Shown here: positions 1-12,793 of the stretch, one piece after another
How positions within the stretch are numbered: the stretch's first letter is position 1
Layout: the number at the start of each line of letters is the position of its first letter
Assembly (NCBI GenBank): GCA_014607495.2
Contig: CP053155.1
Location: forward strand, 8,804,001-8,868,000
Length of the DNA: 64,000 nt
Origin: Carposina sasakii
Taxonomy: Eukaryota; Arthropoda; Insecta; Lepidoptera; Carposinidae
Direction: 5' to 3'
The notes under the pieces: model-generated
The model's input: the letters and a program-made list of their open reading frames with translations, nothing else
Databases searched by the model: none
What the model was told of the DNA's origin: nothing
Translations under genes and position numbers: made by a program

Positions 1-149
1 GGCATACATACCTACATACCTATACAAACTTCCCTTGAGCAGTAACGTTTGCACACTATGTTCGGTAACTTAAGTATTTGGATAATGTACATTGATTATA
101 TTAGATTAGATTCATTTATTGCATGATTCAGATAAATGTCTTATCTCCA

Positions 150-229
150 AGGTGGCGGGTATCAGCTGGATGCAAGCCGCTTCCGATCGGTCGGAGTTTA
201 GCAGTGGACTTCTCATGACTGGTGACGAT
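150..229 (+). repeat. 3'-end fragment of the RTE-like LINE
   Basis: About 80 bases match the last part of the LINE copy at 52165-52245 (ggatgcaagccgcttcc... cagtggacttctca) with many substitutions. It lies in the IFT172 intron that leaves the window. The rest of 1-457 shows nothing I can name. Confidence 0.7.
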
Positions 230-457
230 ATTGATGAAATGTTTTATAGGATTTCTAACGGATAAGATTTAGTACACGGATAGCTGGATTTCGAACATTG
301 TGGCTAGTAGTAGATGGTGAGTTGATCTTCAAGTCCGATGATCGTCGGCTTTTATATAATCAAAGATCGTCGGTTTCCTTGGTGCTCTTTTTGCACGCTT
401 AGTCTTGTACCAATATTTTTTTTAAACAACCTTTACATTTATCTAAATAAAACTTAC

Positions 458-3400
458 CTCACTCGTCAATCCGCGAGCAATATCGCAAAGAATCAATGAA
501 TTGCTAGTTCGGCAAACGGCATACCAATCGTTACCTGTAAAAACATATTTTGCGGCATTCATGTTAAGACTGAAGAAGAATCATAAGAAAACAGACTTGT
601 TAAATAACTTCATTTTTTATAGAACAACACCTGAATGCGAAAATATTTTGACACTCACAACTAAGACAAATCTAATATCTCTCAAGCCCAAATGCAACAA
701 CCCGTTTCGGCTCTAGGGTGTGCCAAAGAAATATACATACGAGTATGTGGCGCAGTCACAAGGGTGACAAGAGAAACATACCTATAAACCTAACATTAAA
801 TATGTCAGGAGCGAGTTTGCTTGTGACGGTGAAAGAAGGCGCGTCGTTGGCCAGTCGCGTCAGGACCAACTGCTTCGGGCTCACATGCTGCACTTCCACC
901 GAATCGTGCCATATCCAGCGCCTGAAATTGTGATCATACATACATATAATCACGCCTTTATCCCTTACAGGGTAGGCAAGGCCTATAGAACCACATGGTG
1001 CCACTTCAGGCCAATTTTTAGGGTATAGTTGAGATGTACAAGTTCGGTTAGTAGTAACAGGTGGTCAGCGGTCGTGACAGGGCCCGGCGGGCTCGGCCGG
1101 GTTGAAAAACATACCGGGTTGCAATCTCTACTCGGAGGAGTATGGTAACAGTGTGATAGATATAAAATACATATAAAATGTAGGGTCGAGGCGGCCACAG
1201 TGGATCACTTTTTTTCCAGTGACCCTACACTAGATTTGGAAGAGTATTATGGACAAGTAAAGGAATTAATACATAGTATAACTAACGAACTTTCATAATA
1301 CAAATCGATATAGGTAAAAAAAAGTAATATGCTTAGAAATAAAAAGCATTAAAAAAATCATTTGAGCCACTGTGTGTGTGTGTGGGGGTCGGATACAGTG
1401 AATAGGCTCTCAGTTCACAGTGAATCAAGTAGGTCCAGCGTGAATCATCAATAATATAACCTGAATAATAATACACTTTTTTACGTTTTATCAGTTTTTA
1501 TTTATTAATTTCAGAAAATAAGAAATGTTACATTTATCATAATGACTTTTCAATCAACATGACGTTAGTGAAAATCCAATATGGCGACTACTGGAAGCCA
1601 TATTGTGAAAATGAAAACAAAAGTCGACAAACTATATTAAGTATCGGGGTATCGTTGAATAGGCATTTAAAAATTATTTTAAGTTGTCTTTCAACATTTT
1701 TCGATTCGACTGATCGTTTAGGATCTATATCGATTTAAAGTTGCGTAACAACCATTCTCACATATAAGTTTTTAGACAGTAGAAAACGATGAAAAGACGA
1801 GATTTCTTGCTGCCGAGCATGTTGAGCATGTTTCTTGTAGTGTTGAGTAGGACACGACTTGAAAAAGAGTTTGTAAGAGTAGCCTCTTTTTTGTCCTGAG
1901 CCAGTACAATGTCCCACTTCAAATGAGGCGAGGCGTACCTACTGACTGAACCATTTGAAGTTATTATAGTACGAAATATGCGCGCCTCCTGACGCCTCAA
2001 ATGTCAGACGCGACGTGCTTTTGTCATGGCGCCTCGCCTCGCATGGAAGACAATATATTTCTCTCTCGCTCAAAATGTCAGACGCGACGACCGTGACGTG
2101 ATCACGTGACGTGCTTGTCGTTTGTCTGCCTGCCTCGCTCGACCGTTCAAGCTCGACCGCGACAAGAAAATTGAAGTAGTACAATTTAAAATTTCGAGGC
2201 ACTCTTACATTTTGACGTCATGTCCGGGACAAATGAAGTGCCTCTTGTATGTCCTACTCAACACTAGTTTCTTGAAGCGTACCTATTAGTAGCTAGGTAC
2301 TCATAACTAAAAAGTATAAAATAAATAAACAATTTAAAAAAAATCCAAAAACCCGTCGGGATCCATTAACTAATATAATAATCCGACAACCAATATAATA
2401 TTTCAATGGATCCTGGCTGTTCAGTTATGTTCCATTATTAGAAAATATTTTATTCATTCAATATATGACAGAATTCTAGACCACCGGACATCCATGTGCT
2501 TGTTTTTTTATTTCAGATTTTTATTGTACCTACATAGTTTTGTTATTTTTTACTAGTTTTAGTCGGGTTTTTGAATTTATATTTTTCAAGGCTGTTTTCA
2601 TGTCATCAGATGTATGTTTTCCGATTTTACGGGGCCTTGCCGGACGACCCATGCTGTAAAAGAAATATACCGAAAATTATAATATTTTTTCTAGGATTAA
2701 ATTAAAGTATGGATATCATCTATTAACAGTTAGTACACAGTGGATCATGAGCCACTGTGTACTCAAGCAGTATGAGCTACTGTGTACACAACCGCCATTT
2801 TGAATTTAACCTTTACCACGCACGACAATTTTGCTTAAATGTAATTGAAATATACAGGGTATTTTTTGGTCGTCAACGTTTTTGAATACCACGCATTCTC
2901 CTCATCATCACGAACATTTTTCTCTATGGAAGCATACCTGGGAAGTGTCTGGTTTCCAAGATATTGAGGTCTAAAGTCTACTTATCAAGTTGCATTTTTT
3001 GGCAGAAATGCATGTAGGCATGACTAACAAATATCTTTCCCGAAGAAACGTTAGTTAAATTCCAAACATTTCCTATCAAAAATCCAAGGCAAAAGTTACA
3101 GCGCGCGGTGGGTAATGCTACGAGTAGGTCTACTCTAGCTTCTCGCGCGAAGCACACTAGGCTAACCTAGAAACCTAGACTAGGCTACACTGGCAGCAAC
3201 AACCAACACGAAAAATCCAGCTAAGACAAAACTACTACTTTGTTACTAACACAAAAAAGTTAGTTTTTATTATTAATTAAGTAGGTACCTACCTACATTT
3301 ACGATCGTATCCTTAGTGGAAAAGTTCGAGGACACACAAATGAGAGATGGTGCACAATACCTACTAGGTATGACAGGAACGTGGTTCGCAGCGATCAGCT

Positions 3401-6400
3401 GATTACCCGGTCGGGCTCTTGCCGGCTATCGATCGAGACTTCTCCAGTTTCCAGTGTCTATTTCTTACTAATCCTCATAACATACAGGAATAACCTAGCT
3501 ACGAGTAGGTAGGCACACTAACTTGGAACGTACAGTGTAAATTATTAATAATAGTAGTAGGTACTATTGACTACCAACGCGATACGCGGGAAACTTCCTT
3601 AATTTAGGTTCTTTCGAGCTACCTAAGCTACGAAACAATTGAGTAAGTAAGTAGGTACCTTTTCTAGGGCAAAAATCACAATCCCAAACTTCTTCATCAA
3701 TAACTTCTTCAAGTTTAATAAAATGACGAAGTCACACATAACATAAATAACGGAAAATTAATTATAAACAGTAAACACCATTGTCAAAATTAACGTAACA
3801 ACAATAAATTCTTCGTCGGTATTAGCATTTAGGTAACGAAATTCGAAAGCTATCACGCTACAGACGGTGGCTCGTGTAAAGCTGCCCGCCCTTGAACCCG
3901 TGCACGCATGTCGACCGACCGGCGGTGTTTGTTTGTAGCAGCGAGCGGTATCTTTGTCAACGCCTTTGAACAACCGAAAGCCGCGCGGCGCACGCGCTCG
4001 CTCGCACATTTATTTGCGCTCTTTCTTACATATCGATATTCCTCCGGGACTGATGTTCAATGCATTCGTTGATATCGTGCGTTTAGTTAGGTTCAATCAC
4101 ATTCAACCATTCAAAAATAACTGGTACTTATGCTTAAGACACAGCCATTTATGTTAAGAATGGAGAGAGATGGGAGAGACCTGACTAAGATTAGGTTTAG
4201 GTTTAAGTGTGAATGCCGGAATCGACCCTATTATCTACCTAAATATCATAAATTTCTATTCAAAATAGCAAAGCATAATTACAGCGCATTACGCGTTAAA
4301 TATCTGCTACTTACTCTAGTCTAGTAATAACAAACAACACGAAAAACCTAGGATAAAACCGGAATTTGTAAGTACCTAAAGTAAAAAAAAAAAGTAAAGT
4401 TTAAAAAGCAAGTTCCTCAATAGTTCCTGATTTCGAAAATTCAGTGAACCAGATGGTCACATACTAACTAGCGCCATCATCCATCAAAACTATGGTGAAT
4501 CGTACTCTAGTATGTATTTAATGGTACTTTATTTAGTTTGTACATACTTTGTTTTTTAATTAACTAAATTAATAGCACAATTAACATCCTTCACAATAAT
4601 CAGAAACTTCTTCAAACTTCAATAAAATCGACAAGTTACCTACACCTACCTACATAAAATTCATACTATCAAGCACAAAAGTATTGAACAAATAAATAAT
4701 TGAAAAATAAATTGTATGGGAAGCATCCATTAAAATGTAATGTTAGCTGTCATGGCGGTTAGTGAGAGTTATAGAAAAGGTGACGGCTGACATGTCGTGC
4801 CTGGGAGTCTACTTAATAAGTCCACCGCCTTGCCCTCAACAGGATTTAGAAGTTCCCCATACTAAATGTATGGGGAGTATCGACTTTATCAAATATTGGC
4901 TATAGCGGATAGTGGAAATCATAGAAGAGATCTACTTTAACCCTAACTAACCGCCACTGCTTACACTTTTACCCCTTTCGATATTTACAGTTTTTACTTT
5001 TTGTCCATACAAAAAAAAACAATATTTTTTTAAGAAAAGTTTTTCAAATAAAAGTTGTTTGTTTTTATAAAATGAGTACACAGAAAAAAATTGACGTGAT
5101 TTGCAACTTCAATCCATAATTCTCATTTTTTTCAATCCTAGCCCCTAGCCCACGTGCGCTGTGTCCTTGCCTTGAAGCATATGTAGTCTGTGGCTTGAAG
5201 AAATAATTATTTTTAAAATTCAGTTCCGGTCTGTGTGTCACAGGAGATGCGCGCATGCATATCCATTTTTTTTTGCGAAATAAGTAGTAATAAGTGCAAT
5301 AACATTAATTTTGTAATTTGCTTATTTTATAGTAATAGTATGTGTGTTTTTATGTTATTATTTGTTTTGCTGTACTGGTTACGGAAATACAGAATCACTG
5401 AAAGTAACAAAGGAACCGGTTTTCTCTAAGATTTGAGTGATAGTGGTGATAGTAGGTGATAGTGTTCTTTAGTTAGTAATTGTGAATACACACGAGTGTC
5501 TTTGTGATGATTAGTGGCTTCTAACACAGGACACAAAAGTGCAGCAGCATTAGGTAAGTGTAGGTACATACCTAGCCATTTTAAGTAGGTAATTAACGTT
5601 GGTAAGTTTATGTCTGGTTGGGATGCTCGAAGTTGTTGACGAGTATGTTTACCTGCGACAGACGGTCAAACTAGGTAAGTCCAACTTTGAGAAGGAGGTA
5701 AATCGGCGAATCCAACTCGGCTGGGCAGCGTTCGGGAAGCTACTAAGCTTATTTGTGTCCAAGATACCCCAGTCCTTAAAGACGAAGGTATTCAACCAGT
5801 GCGTGGTCTCTAACTATGTGCCTCATAAAGAAGCTCAGGATCGTACAGCGAGCGATGGAGAGAGCTATGCTTGGGATCTCTCTGCGTGATCGAATCAGAA
5901 ATGAGGAGATCCGCAGACGTACAAAGATCACTGACATTGCTCAACGGTCCAGCAAGCTGAAGTGGCAATGGGCAGGGCACATAGCTCGAAGAACTGATGG
6001 CCGATGGAGTCGGAAAGTTCTAGAGTTGATACCACGTATCGGCAAATGCAGCGTTGGAAGGCCACCCGCGAGGTGGACGGACGACCTGGCCAAGCTAGGT
6101 CGCGGGCGTCGGTTGGATGCAGGCTGCTTCCGACCGGTCGGAGTGGAGGTTGTTAGGGGAGGCCTATGTCCAACAGTGGACTTCTCAGGGCTGTAAATGA
6201 TGATGATGATGAAGTTTATGTTTACAACATAAGGCAGACATGCCCCGGCATGCGGTTTCGCTTGCCCCATTTTCGTACGTTTCGTAGCGTCAATATGTAT
6301 TAGGTACATTGCTTGCTACCGATTGAATAAAAAAAATGGACCCCAAAAATTAAACTCGTTTCCCAGCATTTTTATTTTCATAAACTAACTTTATTTGATG

Positions 6401-9400
6401 TGCAGAATACGTACCTCTTATATACGTTTGGCACAAAAAAATACCCTGTATGCGAAAATTGCCTTAATTAAACTTATTTCATGCTCAAAACATAAAATCA
6501 TTGGTGCAGTGAAACTATAGTAAACAAATACCAAGTGTATCTTACCTTAAAACTCACTTTTTCACTAACCGAAACAAAAAATTGCCCACTGCGCTTACTC
6601 CTTAGACCGCCGATGCGAGCGAACTGGTTGTTACATGAACATATACCGAGACCTTTCGAGGAGTGAGAGAGATAGAAACCCATCTCTAATTCTTTCTACG
6701 CAACGGCCTCTGCGCCACTATTGCCGCTATAGCCACTGTTGCCGCTTCGACCCTATACAGAGTGCTTGTGAAAGCCAGGCTAATATTAATACTTTGACTT
6801 CAGATCATGATTCTAAGGCGGAAAATATTGAAAATTTTCTGAAATGAAAGTCTTAAATACAAACCTTCTGAAATAATCTGTAGGTACCAATCTGGGAACA
6901 CTTAAAGTTACGTATATGTAAGTATACAGCACTATTAATATTGTAATGTAATCACCTTAACACCGCCTCTAACTGTATAACCGCCCCAGTCTGCGAGGCC
7001 ACCGCGAGCCTGGTCCCGTCGCCGCTCCACGCCAGCGCCCGCACCGCGTACATGTGCGGCAGACTGAGCAGCGACAGCTCCACGCCGCCTGACTCCTTCA
7101 GCTCGCCGATTACACAGCCGTCGAACACACCAAAGGCTACCGTCTAAAAATTTACATATAGACAAGGGATGCGTTCCCGAAATGGAGTAGCCAGAGCTAT
7201 AGAGGTCATAGATCATAGAGGTCCCACAGGTACGTTTAGCATAACGGGAAAAACAGCTGTCGAACACACCGAAGGCTACCGTCTAAACAATTGACTTATA
7301 GATCGGACTGTGTTCCTGATATGGGGTAGCCAAAACTGTTCCCACACGTTTAGCGGGGATTGATTTAAAATACTCAATGACAAGTTGCTACGAGCTAAGT
7401 TAACTAAGGACTAAGGAGTCATCATATTTTATCACACAGATATACCTACCTATATGAATAACTTAAAGAGGGCTAAAAGTTCATCATTATCGGTACAGAA
7501 TTATCGTTTCCCTACAACTTTATCTAATTATGTTCCATTCCATTCATTACCTGGCCTGAAGGACTAGGCAACGCAGCGATCAGATCCCTCCGGTCAGGAG
7601 GCAGCTGTGGCTCCACGCTTCGAATCAGCGCTCCTCTCTGCGCTTCATACACCGATACCCGTCCGTCGCAGGAACCCACTAGCAGCTGGCGAATAAACAT
7701 AACTATCAGTCTTAAAAAAGGTCTCCCTATGTTTTGTTATCAGTAGAATATCTGTCGTTGTAAAAATATATAAATAAACTGAAGAGCAAACGTGAAATCA
7801 TACTAGATATCAAGCCAAAAACACCTTACATCTCAAATTCTCACCTAGCTAGCTTTTAATCGTGAAACAAAACTTACATAAGGAGCAATGAGCACCAGTG
7901 CGGTCGGTGGTAACGCATATCGTAGGAGAAGCCGACCGTTTAGGTACAGAGTTCCGTCGACGTGGCCTGAAGCCAGGGCGTCCCCACCGCGGGCTAGAGA
8001 CACGCAACAACAGCCTGCCGTCCAGATACTGGAGCTCTTATTGCTCTTGCAGTCTAGGGATCTGCAAGTGGAAATGCGTGTTCTAAAGAAAAGGAGTGGC
8101 CTTAATGTTCATTGAAAATTGTATTTGAATGGTCCTCATGTCAATACATAATTCCCTATTTAACCGACTCTCGGCCCTACCACATGGACCCTTTGGATCC
8201 TGGTAAAATCTTAATAGCAACCTCAGAACTCGAAAATATAAAAACATTGGTCAATACCTAATTTTCCCGTCGCTAGTGCCAGTGTAGAATCCATTCTCAG
8301 CTGCCAGAAGCCGCATGGGTGCACCAGTCAGCGGGAACTTGTTGCAAATCACCTTTTTACCACTCCAGTCCGCTCCCACGCGGTAAACAAACACCATGTT
8401 ATCGCTCTGAGCCACGCCCAAAAGTTCGGAGTTGTCGCTGAACGCTAGACCTAGATCCAAGGTTTTATTATATGTAATTATTATTTTTTTATCCTACAGA
8501 TACAATCAATGACAGAACCATATAAAATTATTATAAAGGGTAAGCTATCACTGCTTATTAGATTTAATAAAAATCATCGTCATTTCAGCCATGGGAATTC
8601 CACTGCTGGACGCAGGCTTACCCCAATGACATCAACTACGACAGGTTGGACGCGGCCTGCATTCAGAAGATACCCGCGCCCCTGACTTATAGTCCTTCCA
8701 TTTCGCGGATGGCCTTTCCACGCAATTAAAATCTTAAATGGGAAGATCACATAACAGTCATTACCAAAAACGCAAGAAGCTTCATCTACCTTGTGCGAAA
8801 GGCCTTCGGTATCTTAACCCCAGACCTTACACTGAAGATCTACAAGACATACATTTGCCCAACTTTAGAATACGCTTTTCAGGTCTGGAGTCCATATTTT
8901 GTCAAGGACATTGATTTGCTTGAAAAGGTACAACGCAGTTTCACTAAGATACCGAAGAAGCTCACACAGCAATCCCCGCAATTACAATTTATTACCAACA
9001 GGGTGGTGAACCCTTGGAACAAACTACCAGAAGAAGTGGTTTTGGCACCAAGTGTCAATAATTTCAAAAACAAACTGGACAAACACATTAAAGGACATAG
9101 AAAAACCTAAGAAGAGAACATTCAGATACAGGCAAAATCAGTTGCCTCAACTGCCTGCCTGTTTACATATATAATAATAATAATAACGGCTGGGCAGAGT
9201 GGAGTCGCGAGAGCTATGACAGCTCGAGGGTGGACGTGCCCGTCAGTAAATGGCAAGTTGGCTTCGGTCGGCAAAGTCCAGGGGCACCCTTCCACCCTAG
9301 CCGCTCACCAAATGTTGCCCCCTTTGTCGCTCCATGCGTGCGGCCCATGAAATGAGCCTGCCACCAAACATTTATGAGACTTGGTTGTAATGACAGGCGT

Positions 9401-12014
9401 CCGTTAGTCTCCTTCAATAGCCCAGTTACCCAACCCCACGCAACATTCAGCCCCATAGCCCATGACCTTTGTTTCCATCGCATGACATAGCTCTGCAGTC
9501 CAATAGTCTTGCACATGGCGGGGACCATCGCCGGGTGTACCATATTGTGCGCTCGGTGATGGTATCCGCCATGTGTATCCCACACCAAAAGTTCTCTAAA
9601 AAGGTTCTCTCTACATCTTGGCCACGGCCCGATGCACGCCACTCAAAGGACCGGGACTCTGTAGTCCCGAGAATTTAAACAGAGATACAAATAATAATAA
9701 AATAATACCCTGAATATTAATTATACTATACTCACAAGTAATGACATATGACCGTTTCCCCGCTGCCGCATCAGCTGGCTTGGTGCTAAACTTGTCGCGC
9801 CTAACGCCATCCTTGTCGAACAACAGCACCGACCGTTCGCAAGTAGCTACCGCCAATTTCACATTATTTGGTGACCAGCTAAGATCTGCTATTGGGCTGT
9901 CGCTTTCCTGTAAGAGTTTAGTTTTTGTTTAGAGCTTTTATTCTGTGCCTTGTAGAAGAAAATCTTGAATCACCTATAAGTAGTACCTAGCTAACGTACA
10001 ACCTGGTTACTACAGTAAACATCCCACTAACCTAACCTAACCCACTACCTTAGAATAAGGAGGGTCCAGAACCCATGATCACGAAAACTTTTGAAGCAAA
10101 TTGAAGTCGGTTGAATCAACCTATTTCATCCAGTCGGGCTGTAGACATCAGTGGGATAACATTAAACTAATAATATTAATTAATCCAAATTGCGAGCTTC
10201 CTTATTCTATGCCGACTACTGAGATATTGCTAAAAGGACTTTGCTGCTCATGTTCAAGATGCCCGTTGCGAATGCATTACACCGCGCATCGTCACTGACG
10301 TTTCGTCTTTCGTTTCGACGATTCGTCAGTACCTTCCGACCTTTAGAAGGGATTATGCGAAAATCACGTTTCTATGTAAGTTTTTTGTTTGTGGTCAAAT
10401 CTGTTTGTAATTTCTTCAAATGTGAATGGCTCTTTGACCATGCCGATTTAATAAACCTCTACTTCAATATTTTCTAAAATTGAATCTCTTAAATGGTAAA
10501 AGCGTTTACACGCATACTTTGTAGATTTGTTTATATCCATACTTTGTGGATTTTTTTATAGATAGAGATATTTAAGACGAAGGTTTCTGATCTGATCTGA
10601 ATGCTGGGCCGTAAAGAAGAAGGATGAAAATCGACTGCATGTAAGCGAGATGAGAATGTTGAGATGGATGTGTGGAATTACAAGAATGGATAAACTAAGA
10701 AATGAGTATATAAGAGAAAGTCTGAAAGTTGCGCCGATCACAGACAAGTTACGAACCTAACCGTCTGTTTTGGTACGGGCATGTAAAGTGACGGGATGAA
10801 AGGCATATTTTACAGAGAGGAGAGCATTGTGCATGAATTTGGATGGATATAAAGGAAGAGGTAGACCAAAGAAATGTCGGATGGACTGTGTGAGAGAGAA
10901 TATGCGTGTACTGGGCGTGTAGTGAGCAATGAGATGACGGATAATAAGGATGAATGGAAGAAAAGTATATATTGCGCCGACCCCAAATAAATGCAAACAG
11001 GGCAGGAAGATGATGATTTAAGAGGAAGGTTTATACGTATGTCTAGGGACACGCCCCGGCTTCGCACGGGTGCAATGCCACCTCACGCGGACGAAGACAC
11101 AGGCGTCCATTAGTTCATGATATAGACGAAATTAGGCATGTAGGTACAGTCAGCATCAAAAGTCGATGAACACATTCAAATTTTCAAAATCACTGAACAC
11201 TATAATAACACATAAATCGCTTAACAAGATAGGCGCCAGAGTTGAATAAACATTATTAAAGTTCAACATTTTCTTGACTGAACACTACTCGTCAAAAGTC
11301 ACTGAACACCATTTTGTCAAAAATTGCTGATCATTATAATATCCAAAAACATCATAACATTCAGTTTATCAAAAGTCACTGAACAATATAAAATTATTGT
11401 TTTGGTTATCTAGTGTCAATCACGGCTATGTCCAAAAATAACTTGACATCATAAATGACAAAAGTAACTGACTAAGCCGAGTAATTCTATAAAGCGGAGC
11501 AAGCGAATCATTATTCTAAGATTATTATAGTGTTCAGTGATTTTGAAAATCTGAATGTGTTAATCGAATTTTGATGCTGACTGTACCAACCGCATTTGCC
11601 TATGTTTGTCAGGGAGTTTAAAGCAATGAGATGGTATTTTTGAAAAATCCTACGGGAATGAAAAGAACGTTTATCAACAAAACCGCTTGACATAATAAAG
11701 ATTAAATAAGGGAATATTAAGGAATAAATATGATAGGTAAACGGAATTCCAAATCTTACTAAGAGAAAGCCGTAGGCTTCCTCTGTATGAAATGTATGGT
11801 ATATGGTATGCTAAGAATAGCAAAGCAGACCCGTAATTCGTAGATAAAGCTTTGATAATTGAAAACTTTAATAATAATTTAATAAGTATCTATCATAATC
11901 ATGTATCATTCTTCTAGCACATGCACTCAATCAGTGTAACAATGACGACTGGTTTTAGATAAAAGCAGCAATTACCTGAGCTTCCAAAATTGTTTTAGAA
12001 TACTTCAACCTCAT
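458..12014 (-). CDS. IFT172: Intraflagellar transport protein 172, N-terminal part (8 exons, 3' part off the window)
   Basis: IFT172 is the largest IFT-B subunit and carries cargo along cilia. Eight coding exons read from right to left: 11976-12014, 9736-9907, 8258-8450, 7878-8061, 7551-7685, 6956-7143, 782-921 and 458-534. Each has an AG acceptor and GT donor, and codon phase is kept through all eight (1128 nt, 376 residues of a protein of about 1750). Exon 1 gives MRLKYSKTILEAQ, like the family start. Later exons show RRDKFSTKPAD, KKVICNKFPLTG, CKSNKSSSIW, LPSPSGQ, VRALAWSGDGTRLAV and RRWIWHDSVEVQHVSPKQ, all in the order expected for the N-terminal WD40 propellers. The 6 kb intron 922-6955 and the introns 8451-9735 and 9908-11975 are filled with repeats. 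The ending donor at 458 is intact, so the gene continues leftwards. Identity is firm; the start is chosen as the first ATG of the conserved peptide. Confidence 0.93.
2341..2600 (+). repeat. Interspersed repeat, family A copy
   Basis: Contains the signatures gatccattaac, tttcaatggatcctggctg, ttatgttccattattag, ctagaccaccggacatc and agtgcttg-like text. The same text occurs near 24480-24560 and 24975-25075, 36700-36935 (reverse) and 48505-48725 (mixed). It lies in the large IFT172 intron. Confidence 0.65.
2853..3090 (+). repeat. MITE with TACAGGGT end, left part only
   Basis: Starts TACAGGGTATTTTTTGGTCG and shares tctcctcatcatcacga and ggaagcatacctgggaagtg with the complete copies at 24589-24974 and 44750-45123. 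The right end is missing. The rest of intron 922-6955 outside the listed repeats holds AT-rich sequence, a GC-rich island near 3860-4010 and no exon I can support. Confidence 0.7.
5615..6213 (+). repeat. RTE-like LINE, 5'-truncated copy
   Basis: Matches the 3' part of the copy at 49795-52258. The reading frame gives reverse-transcriptase C-terminal text ([27 protein letters not shown]) with breaks near 5810 and 6110. It ends in a short (gat)n tail at 6196-6213, typical of RTE 3' ends. Dead copy inside the IFT172 intron. Confidence 0.85.
6330..6446 (+). repeat. Right end of the TACAGGGT-type MITE
   Basis: Shares cccagcattttt, aactttatttgatgt, gaatacgtacc and terminal aaaaaataccctgta with the right ends at 24974 and 45123. 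Only the right third is present. Confidence 0.65.
8745..9113 (+). repeat. CR1/Jockey-type LINE fragment (RT C-terminus)
   Basis: The plus strand encodes LTLKIYKTYICPTLEYAFQVW, ending PWNKLPEEVVLAPSVNNF then FKNKLDKHIK. This is the C-terminal tail of CR1-like reverse transcriptases. The middle is deleted. It lies in IFT172 intron 2 and is non-functional. Confidence 0.75.
9214..9642 (-). other. GC-rich block with an open 142-codon frame, probably repeat-derived
   Basis: GC content is clearly higher than in the surrounding intron. An open minus-strand frame runs through it, but I recognise no domain. It sits between the IFT172 exons at 8258-8450 and 9736-9907 and directly follows the CR1-like fragment, so a transposon 5' region is the likely source. 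No function is assigned. Confidence 0.4.
10565..11015 (+). repeat. LINE fragment, reverse-transcriptase C-terminus with stops
   Basis: Reading the plus strand with stops ignored gives SEMRMLRWMCGITRMDKLRN followed by EYIRESLKVAPITDKLR and GRGRPKKC. This is a common LINE C-terminal block. Frameshifts and stops show it is dead. It ends in gatgatga. It lies in IFT172 intron 1. Confidence 0.8.
11143..11587. mobile_element. MITE with long terminal inverted repeats
   Basis: The left end (GGTACAGTCAGCATCAAAAG...) and right end are near-perfect inverted copies over about 65 bases, enclosing about 310 bases. Internal copies of aaaagtcactgaaca recur. No coding capacity. It sits in IFT172 intron 1. Confidence 0.85.
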
Positions 12015-12740
12015 TTTAGTCTTATTTGCTTGCCATTAATTTTATTTATGTTTTCTCAGTCGTCTCGCGTACAAATTTCGTTGCCAAGACAACATACAAC
12101 AAACAAGGCTACAAAAATCTAAATTCCCACTAAAATCAAAAAAGAAGTAAAAAACAACAATGAACTTCCGGTTCAAAAGTCACATTCAAACATACGGCCA
12201 ACTTAATACATGTTTCTTAATGTACTTTTGGTCTTTAAAAATAAATTGGCTTGGAAATGTTTTATAAACTAGAATAATGCCACAAATATAAAATTTCTAG
12301 TAACTTTTAGTTAATTCAAATATAATTTTTTACTAGTGCAATTTAAAATTGTGGTGATACGATCCCTGCCATACGGTACGGACGATAGGTTTTGCTGGCC
12401 TTGCTTGACTTACTAAATCAATTCAATTCAATCTTTCGTATATGGCTCCGTCGATTGACCGACGATTCTGCCAATGTCAGGGTTTGACAGGACAGTGCTC
12501 CGGTGAAAGAAAATAAATTTAAAAAAAAACGAATGAAACTACTTGCCGACAGAGGGCAAACGTTGAGTATCCTGTGAACAATAAAACAAAACAACAATAA
12601 AATATATACCCAACACCGTTAAATAATATAGGGAAGGGAACTATGTACAAGGTAAGAATAACATTTAGCTATCTACAGGAATTAATAATACAAAATTTAC
12701 ATACTTACAAAAATTACAAGCTACCTACAAGTTATTACAC
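12015..12740. promoter_or_regulatory. Upstream region of IFT172
   Basis: No coding exon is visible. Because exon 1 starts at 12014, the IFT172 promoter should lie in the first few hundred bases here. I see no clear TATA box or initiator. The stretch is AT-rich with several T-runs. Confidence 0.4.
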
Positions 12741-12747
12741 ATATCCA

Positions 12748-12793
12748 TTAAACTCAATAGCCTCGAACTAAAGTTTGAGGCTATTGAGTTTAA
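12748..12793. repeat. 17-bp hairpin at the LINE 3' end
   Basis: Bases 12748-12764 are the perfect reverse complement of 12777-12793, leaving a 12-base loop. The hairpin overlaps the last codons and stop of the LINE C-terminal frame. It may be the 3' structure bound by the element's own RT, or an artefact of rearrangement. Confidence 0.8.

Noticed and set aside
501..933. Plus-strand open frames near the left edge
   Set aside because: They are shadows of the minus-strand IFT172 exons at 458-534 and 782-921 and show no protein-like features.
3860..4010. GC-rich island as a gene promoter
   Set aside because: No exon follows on either strand within the next kilobases, and it lies deep in the IFT172 intron; left unassigned.
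6635..6847. 70-codon plus-strand frame
   Set aside because: No recognised domain and no supporting exon partners; it lies inside a large intron and is likely chance or an old repeat.
8251..8460. Minus-strand frame as a separate small gene
   Set aside because: It is IFT172 exon 3 with intron bases on both sides; the true exon is 8258-8450.
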